Assembly (NCBI GenBank): GCA_902591925.1
Contig: CACJCN010000001.1
Span: 1-64,000 of the forward strand
DNA from: an uncultured SAR86 cluster bacterium
GTDB taxonomy: Bacteria; Pseudomonadota; Gammaproteobacteria; Magnimaribacterales; D2472
DNA length: 64,000 bases
Direction of reading: 5' to 3'
The notes under the pieces were generated by a model. That model saw only the letters and a program-made list of their open reading frames with translations, made no database searches and had not been told where the DNA came from. Of the stretch, positions 52,821-62,016 are shown one piece after another (positions within the stretch are counted from its first letter, which is position 1; each line of letters opens with the position of its first letter). The translations under genes and the position numbers were made by a program.

Positions 52821-54187
52821 TCTTCTATCCTATTTTTCTCTGGACTAATTATCCCTACATCAAAGTCGCTTGCAGGTTGAAAATTAGTTGATCTATCGTA
52901 AGCTGTTGCTCCATCTATAAAAACTTTCTCAACAATCGCATATACACTAAATGGATTTTTTGACCATATGACTACATCAGCATTTTTTCCAACTTTAAGT
53001 GAGCCAGTTTGATCATAAATACCTGCAGCCTTAGCTGGATTAGAGGTAATCCAATTCATTGCTCTAGCTTTTGTGATGTCAAATCCAGCTCTCAAACCAG
53101 CAGCTAATGCTTTTGAGGCCTCTTGATTAAGATGCTGAATACCTATAGCGTCATCTGAGTGTACAATTGCACATCCCTTTCCTCCAAGCGCTTGATCAAC
53201 AATAGCAATGTTGGCTTGAACCATGTCATATGCCTCATGTTTGAATCCCCACCAGTCAGCCCAAAGTGCACCACATATATTATTTTCAGCAAGTAAATCT
53301 GCTATTTTGTATGCCTCAACCCCATGATGAAAGGCAGTGATTTTATAATCAAATTCTTTTGCAATATTTATCATGGTAGCCATTTCTTCTGCTCTATAAC
53401 AATGATTGTGAACTAATATTTCGCCTCGAAGCACTCCCGCTAGAGTTTCCATTTCAAAATCTCTTTGTGGCGCATATCCTATTTCTTTAGCTTCATCTGA
53501 TTTGGCTTCGTATTCATCCAATCGATTGAGATAAGCTTTAGCTTGAATCCAAGATTTTCTATAACCTGCTGCGTTACCCATTCTTGTGGACGGAGCTTGT
53601 TGTCTATTACCATAAACTCTTTTTGGATTTTCTCCACAGGCCATTTTTAATGAATGTGGTGCATCAGGAAATTTCATAGAATTGATGGTATTTCTTTGTA
53701 AATTTTTAACAGTTACTCCTCTACCACCAATCAAATTTGCTGATCCTGGCAAAATATGAAAAGCAGTTATCCCTCCTTTTAAAGCAAGAGCATACTGAGG
53801 ATCTTGTACCCAAATTGAATGTTCAGCCCAAACATCTGCAGTTACAGGACTTGTTGCTTCATTTCCATCGGCGCTTGTGCTTACCCCAGGAGCTGGGTAA
53901 ACACCCATATGAGAATGTATATCAATTATTCCAGGAGTGACCCATTTATTTGAAGCATCAATTATTAAAAAATCATCGCTTACGGGAAGATCTTTTCCAA
54001 GAGCCATAATTTTTCTATTCTGAATTAAAAGATCTGTTTCTTTAAATTCATTTCCTTCTCCATCATAAATATTTGCATTTCTAATAAGAATGTTCTCCGA
54101 GGGCAAAGGTTCGTAAGTTGATTCAAATGGATTCGCTTCAATAAAGCATGCAAATATTAAAAAAGAGTATTTAATTAGCTTGGTCAT
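52817..54187 (-). CDS. Periplasmic metal-dependent amidohydrolase
   Basis: Amidohydrolase superfamily (imidazolonepropionase/dihydroorotase-like) with intact metal site. GIIDIHSHMG supplies HxH, LVHNHCYRAEEM and ITAFHHGVEAY supply later His, and IVHSDDAIG the catalytic Asp. The true substrate is unknown; cyclic amides or dipeptides are usual for the group. The ORF track start (54241) overlaps the divergent alcohol dehydrogenase. I take the internal ATG at 54187 (MTKLIKYSFLIFACFIEANPF), which gives a compact signal peptide. It overlaps the ligand-free paralogue downstream by 4 bp. Confidence 0.88.
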   Translation of the reverse strand: MTKLIKYSFLIFACFIEANPFESTYEPLPSENILIRNANIYDGEGNEFKETDLLIQNRKIMALGKDLPVSDDFLIIDASNKWVTPGIIDIHSHMGVYPAPGVSTSADGNEATSPVTADVWAEHSIWVQDPQYALALKGGITAFHILPGSANLIGGRGVTVKNLQRNTINSMKFPDAPHSLKMACGENPKRVYGNRQQAPSTRMGNAAGYRKSWIQAKAYLNRLDEYEAKSDEAKEIGYAPQRDFEMETLAGVLRGEILVHNHCYRAEEMATMINIAKEFDYKITAFHHGVEAYKIADLLAENNICGALWADWWGFKHEAYDMVQANIAIVDQALGGKGCAIVHSDDAIGIQHLNQEASKALAAGLRAGFDITKARAMNWITSNPAKAAGIYDQTGSLKVGKNADVVIWSKNPFSVYAIVEKVFIDGATAYDRSTNFQPASDFDVGIISPEKNRIEE

Positions 54188-54231
54188 ATAATGAATAATA
54201 TAATCTATAATAAATAAAATACAAAAAATAT

Positions 54232-55299
54232 ATGAAAGCATATCAAGTTGTTGAAAACGGTAAACCTCTAGAAAAAAGAGAAATAGAAAAACCTATACCG
54301 ACTGGGAAAGAAATATTAATTAAAACTGTAGCATGTGGTGTTTGTCATTCAGACGTCCATATCCATGAAGGTTTTTTTAGTTTGGGGGAAGAAGCAAAAC
54401 TTCCAGTACCTCTAATGACCGATGCGCTTGCTATGGGTCATGAAATATATGGTGAAGTGGTTGAGTTAGGGGAAGGTGTTTCGGGTATTGAAATTGGGAA
54501 AAAATATGTTGCATATCCCTGGATAGGATGTGGTAATTGTGATGAGTGCGCTAATGATAGAGAGCATTATTGTTCGCCTTTAACAACAAAAAATTTAGGT
54601 ATTAATGTAGACGGTGGTTATGCTGAATATGTTCTTGTGCCTGATTCTAAATATTTATTTGATGCCGGGGACACTCCAGACGAAGTTGCTGGAAGTTACG
54701 CTTGCAGAGGTTTGACTGCATACAGTGCGCTTAAAAAAGCAGATTTAGTTAAAGGTCAAAATACTGTTGTTATCATAAGCGCTGGAGGGCTTGGATTACT
54801 TTCATTAAAAATAATTCAAGCAGCCTACTCTATTAATCCTATAGTTATTGACATTGACGATGAAAAACTTGAACTAGCAAAACAAGCTGGAGCATCTGAA
54901 GTAATTAATTCAAGAGATGAGAAGTTGTTCGAAAAAATTGCAGAACTCACTGATGGTGGTGCTACCAGTGTCATTGATTTTGTAGGTGCAGCTGAGACGT
55001 TTGAGCTTGCATCTGGAATGTTCGGTATGAAAAGAGGCGGCACATATGTAATTGTTGGCTTGATTGGAGGAGAAACAAACTTACAGCTTCCAATGACAAC
55101 TTTAACTGCAAGAACCATACGAGGAGTTTATGTTGGGAGTCTGCAAGAAATGAGTGAATTAATGGAGCTTGTAAGAGAAAACAAAATTGAACATGTAGAG
55201 GTTGAAAAAAGAAATGCCTCAGAAGCAAATAAAACTTTAAATGACTTGAAAAATGGAAAAATTAATGGTCTAGTATGTTTGACTCATGATCATGAATAA
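54232..55299 (+). CDS. Zinc-type alcohol dehydrogenase
   Basis: A medium-chain dehydrogenase/reductase oxidising or reducing alcohols and aldehydes with NAD(P). The catalytic zinc site is seen in CGVCHSDVHIHEG and MGHEIYGEVVELGEGV, and the structural zinc site in CGNCDECANDREHYC. The Rossmann motif reads SAGGLGLLSL. At 355 aa it is a normal length for the family. No ribosome site precedes the ATG, and TATAAT boxes lie at 54199-54204 and 54206-54211. Its end overlaps the next small His-rich gene by 14 bp. Substrate cannot be told. Confidence 0.92.
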   Translation: MKAYQVVENGKPLEKREIEKPIPTGKEILIKTVACGVCHSDVHIHEGFFSLGEEAKLPVPLMTDALAMGHEIYGEVVELGEGVSGIEIGKKYVAYPWIGCGNCDECANDREHYCSPLTTKNLGINVDGGYAEYVLVPDSKYLFDAGDTPDEVAGSYACRGLTAYSALKKADLVKGQNTVVIISAGGLGLLSLKIIQAAYSINPIVIDIDDEKLELAKQAGASEVINSRDEKLFEKIAELTDGGATSVIDFVGAAETFELASGMFGMKRGGTYVIVGLIGGETNLQLPMTTLTARTIRGVYVGSLQEMSELMELVRENKIEHVEVEKRNASEANKTLNDLKNGKINGLVCLTHDHE

Positions 55300-55555
55300 A
55301 AAATATCTACTATATTCATTCCTATTTATAGCAAGTTTGTCATTTCACAGCTTTGCAGATCATCATGATCACTTCAGCTTTGAAGATGAGCATTTGGCTG
55401 AATGCCAAGCTTGTGAAGAAAATGTTGAAATTAAAATTGCTTCAACAAAAAGTAAAAGCAATTTTTTAAAAGAATCCCCTGAATCAAATCTAATCAATAG
55501 ATTTGTAAGTCAAAAACAAAAATCAAACCTATCAAGAGCTCCACCTTTAAATTAG
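55286..55555 (+). CDS. Small secreted His/Cys protein, possible metal handling
   Basis: An 89-aa protein (or 87 from the second ATG at 55292). A signal peptide ends near FHSFA (residue 24). The mature N-terminus is DHHDHFSFEDEHLAECQACEEN, a His/Asp/Glu stretch followed by a CxxC pair (Cys40, Cys43); the rest is lysine and serine-rich. No family is recognised. It is encoded overlapping the zinc-type dehydrogenase and just before a TonB receptor with His-rich loops, so a role as periplasmic metal carrier or metal-receptor partner is plausible but inferred. Confidence 0.7.
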   Translation: MIMNKKYLLYSFLFIASLSFHSFADHHDHFSFEDEHLAECQACEENVEIKIASTKSKSNFLKESPESNLINRFVSQKQKSNLSRAPPLN

Positions 55556-55578
55556 TTAACTTATAAATTTTTAACTAA
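55552..55578. promoter_or_regulatory. Inverted repeat between the His/Cys gene and the TonB receptor
   Basis: TTAGTTAA (55552-55559) and TTAACTAA (55571-55578) form a perfect 8-bp dyad with an 11-base loop, followed by ATTTTTC. It could be a weak attenuator or an operator controlling the receptor. It is not a clear match to the gammaproteobacterial Zur site. Confidence 0.3.
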
Positions 55579-55587
55579 TTTTTCATA

Positions 55588-55594
55588 AAGGAGG
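55588..55594 (+). promoter_or_regulatory. Strong ribosome binding site of TonB receptor
   Basis: AAGGAGG lies 4 bases before the receptor ATG. It stands out because most neighbouring plus-strand genes have no recognisable Shine-Dalgarno site, which suggests high translation. Confidence 0.75.
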
Positions 55595-55598
55595 AAAC

Positions 55599-57854
55599 AT
55601 GAAAAAATTTTTAAACGCAGTTATTGTATTAATTGCATTTCATTCGATAAATATAATTTCACAGGATGAAGTTGAAGAAATAGTTGTTACTTCAGCATTT
55701 ATTGATACAAGTGAGATTAATAATCCACTGTATATTATTGATGGTACTGAATTCTCAGATGGAGCAACTACAAGTTTGGGTGATGCGATTGATGAGTATC
55801 TTGGTGTTTCAATTGCAGACTATGGTTCAGCTGTTGGCCAACCAATTATTAGAGGTATGTCAGGCCCAAGAGTAAAAATACTTAAAAATGGTGTCGTGAA
55901 CAGAGATGTGTCTGGTCTTGGTGTTGATCACTTGAATGACGTGGACTTGAATGATATTTCTCAAGTAGAAATTGTCAAAGGACCCTCATCACTTCTATAT
56001 GCAAATGGGACCATAGGAGGAATTATCAATGTTGTTGATGATTTAATTTCAACTAAGAATTTTGAAATTCCTGAGGTTTCAGTTGGATATGAATCTCAAT
56101 CTGTAAATGATGGAAATTCAGAGTTTGTAAATTTAAAAGGCAATGTTGGCGGTTTGAATGTTAATTTTGGCTATAAAAATACTGATTTTGGAAACTATGA
56201 TGTTCCTAGTGGTGCTGTAATTCACTCAGAGGAGGAGCATCATGATGATGAAGATCACGATGAAGATGAACATCATGATGATGAACATTCTGAAGAGGAT
56301 TTAGGATACATAAATAACTCTGATTTTGCTGTAGAGGCAACAAAGTTCGGTTTATCCAAAGTAACAGACTGGGGCTACATTGGCTTTGGAATTGATAATC
56401 TTGAAAGTGTTTATGGTATTCCCTTTCATGGCGATGAGCATGAAGATGAGCATGGTGACGATCATGGTGATGAAGAAGAGCATGGTGAAGAAAGAATTTT
56501 TTCCACTACTGATTCTGAAACTTTTTCTATAAGAGGTTCATATAATGTTAATGGAAATCTTATTAATAAAATTGACTTTACTTATCGTGATTCAGATTAC
56601 TCGCTTACAGAAGATCATGCAGAAGAAGAGCATGATGAAGAAGAGGAGCATGAAGAAGAAGAACATGAAGAACATTCTCCAACAGTATTCATGAATGAAG
56701 CTGTTGAGTATGGTGCTACTTTTGATATTTCAAATGACTCTTCAACTCAAAAGGTTGTTGTAAACTTTGTCGATGAAGATAACTCTATTGTTGGCGAAGA
56801 AGCATTCATGAATCCAGCAAATAGTGAAGAATTAACAATTGGTTATTACTTAAGTAAAGACCTTGGAATGTTTGATCTTGATTTTGGTTTTAGATTGGAC
56901 CAAATTGAAAGAAGTGGAAGTGTTTCTGAGGAAGAACACGGAGATGATCATGGAGATGAGCATGGAGATGAGCATGGAGATGTTGATTATTACAATATAG
57001 ATGATACAACAAGCAGTTTTGCTGTAACTCTTGGTAGAAGCCTTGGTGATAATCTTGGTGTCAGTCTTGGTTATGCTAGTGTTGAGAGACTACCATCTTC
57101 AATTGAGCTCTTCATGAATGGACCTCATATGGCAACAGGAAGATTTGAAGTCGGTGATCCAAATCTAAACAGTGAAACTTCAAATAACTTTGATATCACT
57201 TTTAATTTTGATAATGGTGATTTCTATGCTCTCGCAAGTTTTTATATCACTGACGTGGATAATTACATTGCTCTAATAGATGAAGAAGATGATCACATGG
57301 ATGAAGACGAACATCATGAAGACGAAGATGAGCATCATGAAGGTGAGGACGAGCATCATGAAGGTGAGGATGATGATCATGGTCATGGTAATTTAATTCA
57401 TGCTAATTACATGCAAGAAGATGCTGAGTTTGATGGATACGAGATTGAATTTGGAAGAAGTTTTGATCTTGGCTCTGGCGAGCTTGCTTTATCTTTTGGA
57501 AGAGATGTTGTGAATGCTGAATTCGCAGATGGACATTACGTACCAAGAATTAATCCAGCAAGAAACATTTATTCTTTAGTTTATACTCAAGATGATTTGC
57601 TCTTTAAACTAATGCTTAAAGATGTTGAAAAACAAAATGATATTGGTGAAGGTGAAACAGCAACTGATTCTTATCAAATGCTTAACACAAGACTAACCAA
57701 AACATTCAAAGGAATGGGCGAAGGTGAACTAAAAGTTTCGCTTTTCGCTAATAACCTTCTTGATGAAGTTGCCAGGAATCACTCTTCTTTTGTGAAAAAT
57801 GAAGTTCCTCTTCCTGGAAGAAATTACGGATTAAAATTTAATCTAACCTTCTAG
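55599..57854 (+). CDS. TonB-dependent receptor with five His/Asp/Glu-rich segments (ZnuD-like)
   Basis: Outer membrane TonB-dependent transporter of 751 aa. After the signal peptide comes the TonB box region DEVEEIVVTSAF, then the plug (IIRGMSGPRVKILKNGV; VEIVKGPSSLLYANGTIGGIINVVDD) and a beta-barrel ending GLKFNLTF. Five long His/Asp/Glu clusters lie near residues 208-232, 275-298, 340-362, 445-462 and 562-597, spaced as expected for extracellular loops. This pattern is known from zinc receptors such as ZnuD of Neisseria. Zinc (or another divalent metal) is therefore the likely substrate. It follows the small secreted His/Cys gene. Confidence 0.9.
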   Translation: MKKFLNAVIVLIAFHSINIISQDEVEEIVVTSAFIDTSEINNPLYIIDGTEFSDGATTSLGDAIDEYLGVSIADYGSAVGQPIIRGMSGPRVKILKNGVVNRDVSGLGVDHLNDVDLNDISQVEIVKGPSSLLYANGTIGGIINVVDDLISTKNFEIPEVSVGYESQSVNDGNSEFVNLKGNVGGLNVNFGYKNTDFGNYDVPSGAVIHSEEEHHDDEDHDEDEHHDDEHSEEDLGYINNSDFAVEATKFGLSKVTDWGYIGFGIDNLESVYGIPFHGDEHEDEHGDDHGDEEEHGEERIFSTTDSETFSIRGSYNVNGNLINKIDFTYRDSDYSLTEDHAEEEHDEEEEHEEEEHEEHSPTVFMNEAVEYGATFDISNDSSTQKVVVNFVDEDNSIVGEEAFMNPANSEELTIGYYLSKDLGMFDLDFGFRLDQIERSGSVSEEEHGDDHGDEHGDEHGDVDYYNIDDTTSSFAVTLGRSLGDNLGVSLGYASVERLPSSIELFMNGPHMATGRFEVGDPNLNSETSNNFDITFNFDNGDFYALASFYITDVDNYIALIDEEDDHMDEDEHHEDEDEHHEGEDEHHEGEDDDHGHGNLIHANYMQEDAEFDGYEIEFGRSFDLGSGELALSFGRDVVNAEFADGHYVPRINPARNIYSLVYTQDDLLFKLMLKDVEKQNDIGEGETATDSYQMLNTRLTKTFKGMGEGELKVSLFANNLLDEVARNHSSFVKNEVPLPGRNYGLKFNLTF
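57306..57368 (+). repeat. Three tandem 21-bp units in the TonB receptor
   Basis: Three in-frame 21-base units starting at 57306, 57327 and 57348 encode DEHHEDE, DEHHEGE and DEHHEGE. Units two and three differ only at one synonymous base. Such units can change copy number by slippage and alter the length of the metal-binding loop. Confidence 0.85.
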
Positions 57855-57873
57855 TATCTTAACTTAGAAATAA

Positions 57874-57902
57874 AACTGGCCCAAATTTGGGCCAGTTTTT
57901 TT
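57874..57902 (+). terminator. Rho-independent terminator after TonB receptor
   Basis: AACTGGCCC-AAATTT-GGGCCAGTT forms a strong stem followed by an unbroken T run. It is the clearest intrinsic terminator in the window and ends the dehydrogenase-His/Cys-receptor group 20 bases after the stop. Confidence 0.95.
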
Positions 57903-57955
57903 ATGTTCATTAAAACATTTATAATCTTTCTAAATAAAGCTCTATAATCAACAAT

Positions 57956-60523
57956 ATGCGATTAAAGATAAAAGTCTTTTCTTTGTTAATTTTTTCTTTT
58001 TTAATTTACTCAAACGAAATTGAAGAAATAGTTGTAACAGGAACATTTCTAAAAGATGCAGAAAGTGATTTATCGCCTGTTCAACTTATTAATGAAAATG
58101 ATTATAAAAATTTCAATATCACAAATATTGGTGAAATAAGTAAATATTTGAACGTTAGCTCAGGATCTAGATTTCAAACAAATGCACTTGAGGGAGTTGA
58201 CCAGGGCATGTCATCAATTACCTTAAGGGGCTTGGATGCTTCCGCTACTTTGTTGCTTTTAAATTCTAGAAAACACACTTTTTCAGGAACGCCATCCAAT
58301 AACGGAAATGGCTATATTGATGCAAACATCGTTCCAGAAATTGCTATTGAAAAAGTAGAAATTCTAAAAGAAGGCGCAACATCAATATATGGCTCAGATG
58401 CAATTGCTGGAGTTATTAATTTTCTTACATTTAAAGAATTTGAAGGATTCAGGGTTAAAGCCGGTAAACAGACTACTACAAACTATAATCAAGATGATAA
58501 TAGTTTTGGTATTTTGTTTGGAACAAAAATCCTAGATGGAAAACTTGTGATTGGCTTCAACACTCTTGAGAGGTCTCCATTATCTGCAAGTGAAATAGAT
58601 GGGATTGCTGAATTGGGATTAAGTGGTCTTGGTAAAACCTTCAAGGTACTTGGTCCGGATACTGTTTCATCTGGACTTTTTGCTGGAGTTTACCCAAAAG
58701 CAAGTCAATTTGTTCCAGATCCAAATTGTGAAGAAAATGACGGTGTTCTTGATGGAAGTTTTTGTAGATTTTTATATGGAGAAAGGTTCAATATTGTAAA
58801 TGATGAGGATCATCAAAAAATTTATTTGAATTTTTCAAAAGAAATGGGGGTTTTAAAACATAATTTCCATTTCTTATCATCTAAAGTTGATGTAAACGAT
58901 AATCCTCAATCTCCTTCATACCCTGCTCTTCCTTTTTTATCAAGAAATATAGAGCCTGGTGAGGGTGGAAGCCCTTTTAATGTTCCGGTTGTATGGTATG
59001 GCAGGCCTCTTGGCTCGGAATTCAAGTCACCCTACTCACCTAAGGACATTGAACAATTTAATGTTAATTACAGTCTTTCTTTTTTAATCAATCAAACAAC
59101 TGATGCTGAGATATCTATAACTATGAGTGAGCACTCTAATGATCACTTTAGGCCTGATATTATTGATTCAAGATTTCTTGCTGCTATAAAAGGAAATGGT
59201 GGTCCTGATGGAAATCTTACATGGAATATATTTGATTCAACTCAAAATCCAAAATCTCTTATTGATTATGTTAGGGGCGCAGAAGTTTCATCAAAAGTAG
59301 CTGACCTTATTTCTGTTGATGGAATATTCAATAGGAAATTAAAAGACCTTAATTTAGCTTATGGGTTTCAACTAAATAAAGAGAGTTTAGATATTTATTA
59401 TGATGAAGTTAGCAGAGCTGAGTTTGATAAGGATGGAAAGTTAGTGAAAACAGCTGACCTTTTCTTTTTGGGCGGAGGAATTAATTTATCTAAATCAAGG
59501 ACTAGCAATGCTTTTTTTCTTGAAATAGAAAAAAGTATTAAAGAGACTTTAGATTTAAGAGTTGCAGCAAGATATGAGTCTATGAAGAATGAATCATCAT
59601 TCGATCCAAAGATTTCAATGAAATATAAAGTAGCTGATGCTCTAACGATACGATTTTCCAAAGGAACCGCTTTTTCTGCACCATCTATGGCTCAAATGTA
59701 CTCAAGTGAAATTAATCTTGGAAGCGTAAGAGACGTTAATGATTCGGTTTTTGTAAGACAAGCTTCAACAGGTAATCCAAATTTGAAGCCAGCTACCTCA
59801 ACGAATTCAAATATTGGACTAATATTTCAAAGAAATGATCTTAGAATTAGCATGGATGTTTGGGAGATAGAGTATGAAGATAGAGTCGAGGTAGAGAGTG
59901 CTCAAGCAATATTATCCTCAAATCCCTTTGGACCAAGTATTACAAGAAATGAATTTGGTGATCTTATTGGAGTAACAACCACCTACTTCAATGAAGATAA
60001 TACTTTGGTAAAGGGGATTGATTTTCAAATACAATATTTTATAAATTTGAAGCAAAGCGATCTTTCTATAAATTTGATGGGTACCGACTTATCTGACTTC
60101 AAAACTCCAAGCCTAACAAATCAAAACTCAATGGTTAATCGTGTTGGAAAGTTTAATTTTGATACTCATACTTTTTCTCTACCAAAGAAAAGAATTAATT
60201 CTTTCGTAAGCTGGAACTTTAAAGATTTAAGCATAAGCTTAAACTCAAGATATTTGGATGGATATGTTAATGAAAGATCCATTACTGGGTTAGGACTTAC
60301 TTACGGATATTCCAATCGAGTTAAATCTTTCTTTGTTCATGATATATCTTTTAACAAAAAACTTTTTGTAACAAGTGGTGATCTAGATTTAAGATTATAT
60401 CTTTCAAATATATTCGATAAATCTGCTCCAAGGTTATATGATGCACCTGATTTTAGTTTTGATACTAGATTGCATGATCCTAGGGGAAGAATTCTAGGAC
60501 TTAATATTGAGTATAATTTCTGA
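57956..60523 (+). CDS. TonB-dependent receptor, second
   Basis: Outer membrane TonB-dependent receptor of 855 aa. A short signal peptide (about 1-19) is followed by a TonB box-like EIEEIVVTGTF, a plug domain with ITLRGLDASATLLLLNSRKH and VEILKEGATSIYGSDAIAGVINF, and a barrel ending GRILGLNIEYNF. The plug form is that of large proteobacterial receptors often used for carbohydrates, peptides or siderophores; the substrate is not readable. It lacks the His-rich loops of its neighbour. A TATAAT at 57943-57948 is only 7 bases before the ATG, and there is no ribosome site. Confidence 0.9.
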   Translation: MRLKIKVFSLLIFSFLIYSNEIEEIVVTGTFLKDAESDLSPVQLINENDYKNFNITNIGEISKYLNVSSGSRFQTNALEGVDQGMSSITLRGLDASATLLLLNSRKHTFSGTPSNNGNGYIDANIVPEIAIEKVEILKEGATSIYGSDAIAGVINFLTFKEFEGFRVKAGKQTTTNYNQDDNSFGILFGTKILDGKLVIGFNTLERSPLSASEIDGIAELGLSGLGKTFKVLGPDTVSSGLFAGVYPKASQFVPDPNCEENDGVLDGSFCRFLYGERFNIVNDEDHQKIYLNFSKEMGVLKHNFHFLSSKVDVNDNPQSPSYPALPFLSRNIEPGEGGSPFNVPVVWYGRPLGSEFKSPYSPKDIEQFNVNYSLSFLINQTTDAEISITMSEHSNDHFRPDIIDSRFLAAIKGNGGPDGNLTWNIFDSTQNPKSLIDYVRGAEVSSKVADLISVDGIFNRKLKDLNLAYGFQLNKESLDIYYDEVSRAEFDKDGKLVKTADLFFLGGGINLSKSRTSNAFFLEIEKSIKETLDLRVAARYESMKNESSFDPKISMKYKVADALTIRFSKGTAFSAPSMAQMYSSEINLGSVRDVNDSVFVRQASTGNPNLKPATSTNSNIGLIFQRNDLRISMDVWEIEYEDRVEVESAQAILSSNPFGPSITRNEFGDLIGVTTTYFNEDNTLVKGIDFQIQYFINLKQSDLSINLMGTDLSDFKTPSLTNQNSMVNRVGKFNFDTHTFSLPKKRINSFVSWNFKDLSISLNSRYLDGYVNERSITGLGLTYGYSNRVKSFFVHDISFNKKLFVTSGDLDLRLYLSNIFDKSAPRLYDAPDFSFDTRLHDPRGRILGLNIEYNF

Positions 60524-60544
60524 TTTCTAAAATTTTTCAAAAAT

Positions 60545-62014
60545 ATGGATAACCTCACTAATTCTATTGAACAAGTAGTTGAAGAAAATACTTTGCCATA
60601 TGAATGGTCAAAAGAAGTACTTGCTGAATTAAAACACTTAGAAGTAAAAAATAACAAAAGAGATGACCTCAGAAAAACTCCATTTGTAACTATCGATGGT
60701 AAAGATGCCAAGGATTTTGATGATGCAGTTTTTTGCAAAGCCAATAAAGATGGTTTTGTGCTTCAAGTAGCTATAGCTGATGTAGCTGAGATTGTTGAAC
60801 CTAATTCATTTATAGACAAAGAGGCTTTATTAAGAGGAACTTCTATTTACTTCCCTAAAAGGGTTATTCCTATGCTTCCTGAAGAGATTTCAAACAACTT
60901 ATGTTCATTAATCCCAAATCAAGACAGAAATGTTTTGGTATGTAAGATGAATTTTACTCAAGAAGGAGAAATTAATTCGTATGATTTCTCAGAGGCTGTA
61001 ATAAATTCTCATAAAAGATTTACTTATAACGAGATTGAATTCTTAAAGCAAAACAAAGACACTAATCTTAGTGCTGACATACTTTACTCAATAAATGCCC
61101 TTGAAAAACTTACAAAAAAACTTCTTCAGAATAGGTCAAAAAGATATGCATTAGAAATAGAATCTTCAGAACCAACTCTTTCTTTTGGAAATGGAGGTAA
61201 TATTTCAGAAATATTTATTCCAAAAAGACTATTTGCACATCAAATGATTGAAGAAGCAATGATATCTGCAAATATCTGTGCTGCTAAATTCATAAAAAAA
61301 TATTTAGGGTTCGGTGTTTATAGAATTCATGAAGAGCCTGAATATTTAAAACTTGAAAACTTGAAGAAGTTTTTTTCTTTAAAAGGATTATCAACAAAAT
61401 CTTTTTCAAGTCCCTTGGAGATGATTAATAGCTTTATCAAACATGTTAATAAAGATGAGAAAAATAAAATAATGAATGTTTTAATTCTTCAATCACTAAA
61501 AAGAGCATGTTACTCAACTAAAGGTGTTGGGCACTTTGGGCTTCAATTAAAAGAATATTCTCACTTTACTTCTCCAATAAGACGATATCCTGACTTAATA
61601 TCTCACAGGCTTATCAAAAATATTCTAAATAAAAAACAATTTGATTCTAATCAAGACGATCTTGAGATGACACTTAGTGATCTTTCAGACTTAGAGCAAA
61701 GAGCAGAAAGATCATCTAGACAAGTAATTCAACGACTTATATGTCATCATCTCGAAGGGTCGATTGGAGAGGAATTTTCTTCAATAGTTGTTGGAATTAC
61801 AGAATTTGGACTTTTTTGCGAAATTGAAAATCACTTTATATCAGGCCTAGTTCATGTGTCTGATTTAAGTCGTGATAGATATATTTTTGATAAAGAAGCA
61901 AATATACTTAAAGGAAAGAGAACGGGGAGAACTTTTAGAATTGGACAAAAAATAAATGTTCAACTTGCTAATGTCATCCCTGAAGAAAGAAAAATTATTC
62001 TTATACCAAAATAG
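60545..62014 (+). CDS. rnr: Minimal RNase R (RNB plus S1 only)
   Basis: A 3'-5' exoribonuclease of the RNase II/R family. The RNB domain (about 40-350) has the catalytic Asp cluster VTIDGKDAKDFDDAVF and the later SPIRRYPDLISHRLI. A C-terminal S1 domain follows (about 395-489; VVGITEFGLFCEIENHFISGLVHVSDL). The N-terminal helix-turn-helix and both cold-shock domains of E. coli RNase R are missing, so it has 489 aa instead of 813. There is no room upstream for them: only 21 bp separate it from the receptor stop. The next gene is rlmB, the same order as E. coli rnr-rlmB. Confidence 0.93.
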   Translation: MDNLTNSIEQVVEENTLPYEWSKEVLAELKHLEVKNNKRDDLRKTPFVTIDGKDAKDFDDAVFCKANKDGFVLQVAIADVAEIVEPNSFIDKEALLRGTSIYFPKRVIPMLPEEISNNLCSLIPNQDRNVLVCKMNFTQEGEINSYDFSEAVINSHKRFTYNEIEFLKQNKDTNLSADILYSINALEKLTKKLLQNRSKRYALEIESSEPTLSFGNGGNISEIFIPKRLFAHQMIEEAMISANICAAKFIKKYLGFGVYRIHEEPEYLKLENLKKFFSLKGLSTKSFSSPLEMINSFIKHVNKDEKNKIMNVLILQSLKRACYSTKGVGHFGLQLKEYSHFTSPIRRYPDLISHRLIKNILNKKQFDSNQDDLEMTLSDLSDLEQRAERSSRQVIQRLICHHLEGSIGEEFSSIVVGITEFGLFCEIENHFISGLVHVSDLSRDRYIFDKEANILKGKRTGRTFRIGQKINVQLANVIPEERKIILIPK

Positions 62015-62016
62015 CT

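Noticed and set aside
54188-54241. ORF-track extension of the amidohydrolase
   Set aside because: It overlaps the divergent alcohol dehydrogenase and promoter region and would put a long hydrophobic stretch before a normal signal peptide.
56219-57390. Repeated GATGAGCAT-like motifs as a possible CRISPR array
   Set aside because: They are in-frame codon repeats for Asp/Glu/His in a receptor, without constant repeats and unique spacers.
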